A stretch of DNA of 30,103 nucleotides from positions 1 to 30,103 of the forward strand of contig CAJUFU010000036.1 of NCBI GenBank assembly GCA_910585555.1, written 5' to 3'. The translations under genes and the position numbers were made by a program. The notes beneath the pieces were generated by a model. It was not told the origin of the DNA. It saw nothing but the letters and a program-made list of their open reading frames with translations, and ran no database searches. This stretch comes from an uncultured Lachnospiraceae bacterium (lineage in GTDB: Bacteria > Bacillota > Clostridia > Lachnospirales > Lachnospiraceae). This document shows, piece by piece, positions 29,720-30,103 of the stretch. How positions within the stretch are numbered: the stretch's first letter is position 1; every line of letters starts with the position of its first letter.

Positions 29720-30103
29720 TTACCATACGAATGCAAGCACTTCTCCGCCCACCTGGAGCTCTCTGGCCTTCCTGTCGGTCACAACGCCCTGGTTGGTAGA
29801 AATGATTGCGACACCGAGTCCGCCAAGAACTTTCGGCAGTTCCTCTTTGCCGGCATACACACGAAGACCCGGCTTAGAGATTCTCTTGATACCGGAAATA
29901 ATCTTATCATTCTTATCCTCACCATACTTTAAGGTGATATGGATTGTCTTGAAATTACCGTCATCGATCACATCGAACTTCCTTATATAGCCTTCATCCA
30001 AAAGAATCTGTGCGATGGATAATTTCATCTTAGATGCAGGCACATCTACTGTATCATGTTTTGCAGTATTTGCATTACGGATTCTTGTAAGCATATCTGC
30101 AAT
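29720..30103 (-). CDS. rpsH: 30S ribosomal protein S8, partial (5' end outside window)
   Basis: The frame is open to the right edge (IADMLTRIRNANTAKHDTVD is the visible start), so about five N-terminal residues lie beyond base 30103. The C-terminal signature ISTNQGVVTDRKARELQVGG is intact. S8 is a central 16S rRNA binder and the translational repressor of the spc operon in E. coli. Confidence 0.97.
   Translation of the reverse strand: MADMLTRIRNANTAKHDTVDVPASKMKLSIAQILLDEGYIRKFDVIDDGNFKTIHITLKYGEDKNDKIISGIKRISKPGLRVYAGKEELPKVLGGLGVAIISTNQGVVTDRKARELQVGGEVLAFVW

Overview
The window looks like a chromosomal segment of an anaerobic Firmicute of class Clostridia, most likely Lachnospiraceae. The grounds are the spc/alpha ribosomal operon order with adk, map, a KOW protein, infA and rpmJ; the ecfA1-ecfA2-ecfT-truA-rplM-rpsI train; an unusually long L17; strong AGGAGG ribosome-binding sites; a YesM/YesN two-component pair; and a flagellin with csrA. 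The family assignment is inference from gene content, not from a database search.

Layout, left to right. 1-2839 (+): the 3' part of a YesM-type sensor kinase, overlapped by a YesN/AraC response regulator. 2845-4902 (-): a small cluster of toxin-antitoxin-like modules. It holds a two-gene zeta-type remnant whose 59-residue genes are easily missed, a DUF4160/DUF2442 pair, and a complete-looking type III (ToxIN-like) system with promoter, two perfect 38-nt antitoxin RNA repeats, an attenuating terminator and a ToxN/AbiQ-type RNase gene. 4972-11057 (-): rpsI, rplM with its own promoter and a long leader, a polytopic membrane protein, truA, and the energy-coupling-factor transporter genes ecfT, ecfA2 and ecfA1.

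10.9-19.9 kb is an accessory block between ecfA1 and rplQ, genes that are commonly close neighbours in related genomes. It carries an M15-type peptidase (+), a SpoIID-like/peptidoglycan-binding/LysM protein, an Rpn-type PD-(D/E)XK nuclease gene flanked by 28-bp direct repeats, an AT-rich TPR-membrane protein plus PP2C phosphatase pair, flagellin, a divergent CsrA, and a short tyrosine recombinase gene.

The most notable object is at 19023-19864. The recombinase gene is enclosed by 31-bp inverted repeats (28/31 identical, each nearly palindromic). Just inside the right repeat lies a near-consensus sigma-28 (SigD) flagellar promoter that points away from csrA-fliC. Inverting the 780-bp interior would put this promoter directly upstream of csrA and flagellin. 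I read this as a self-encoded flagellar phase-variation switch, captured here in the predicted OFF orientation.

19933-30103 (-): the distal alpha and spc operons (rplQ, rpoA, rpsD, rpsK, rpsM, rpmJ, infA, KOW gene, map, adk, secY, rplO, rpmD, rpsE, rplR, rplF, partial rpsH). Several gaps between these genes hold strong, mutually different RNA hairpins, including a three-way-junction-like fold right after the rpsD stop codon.
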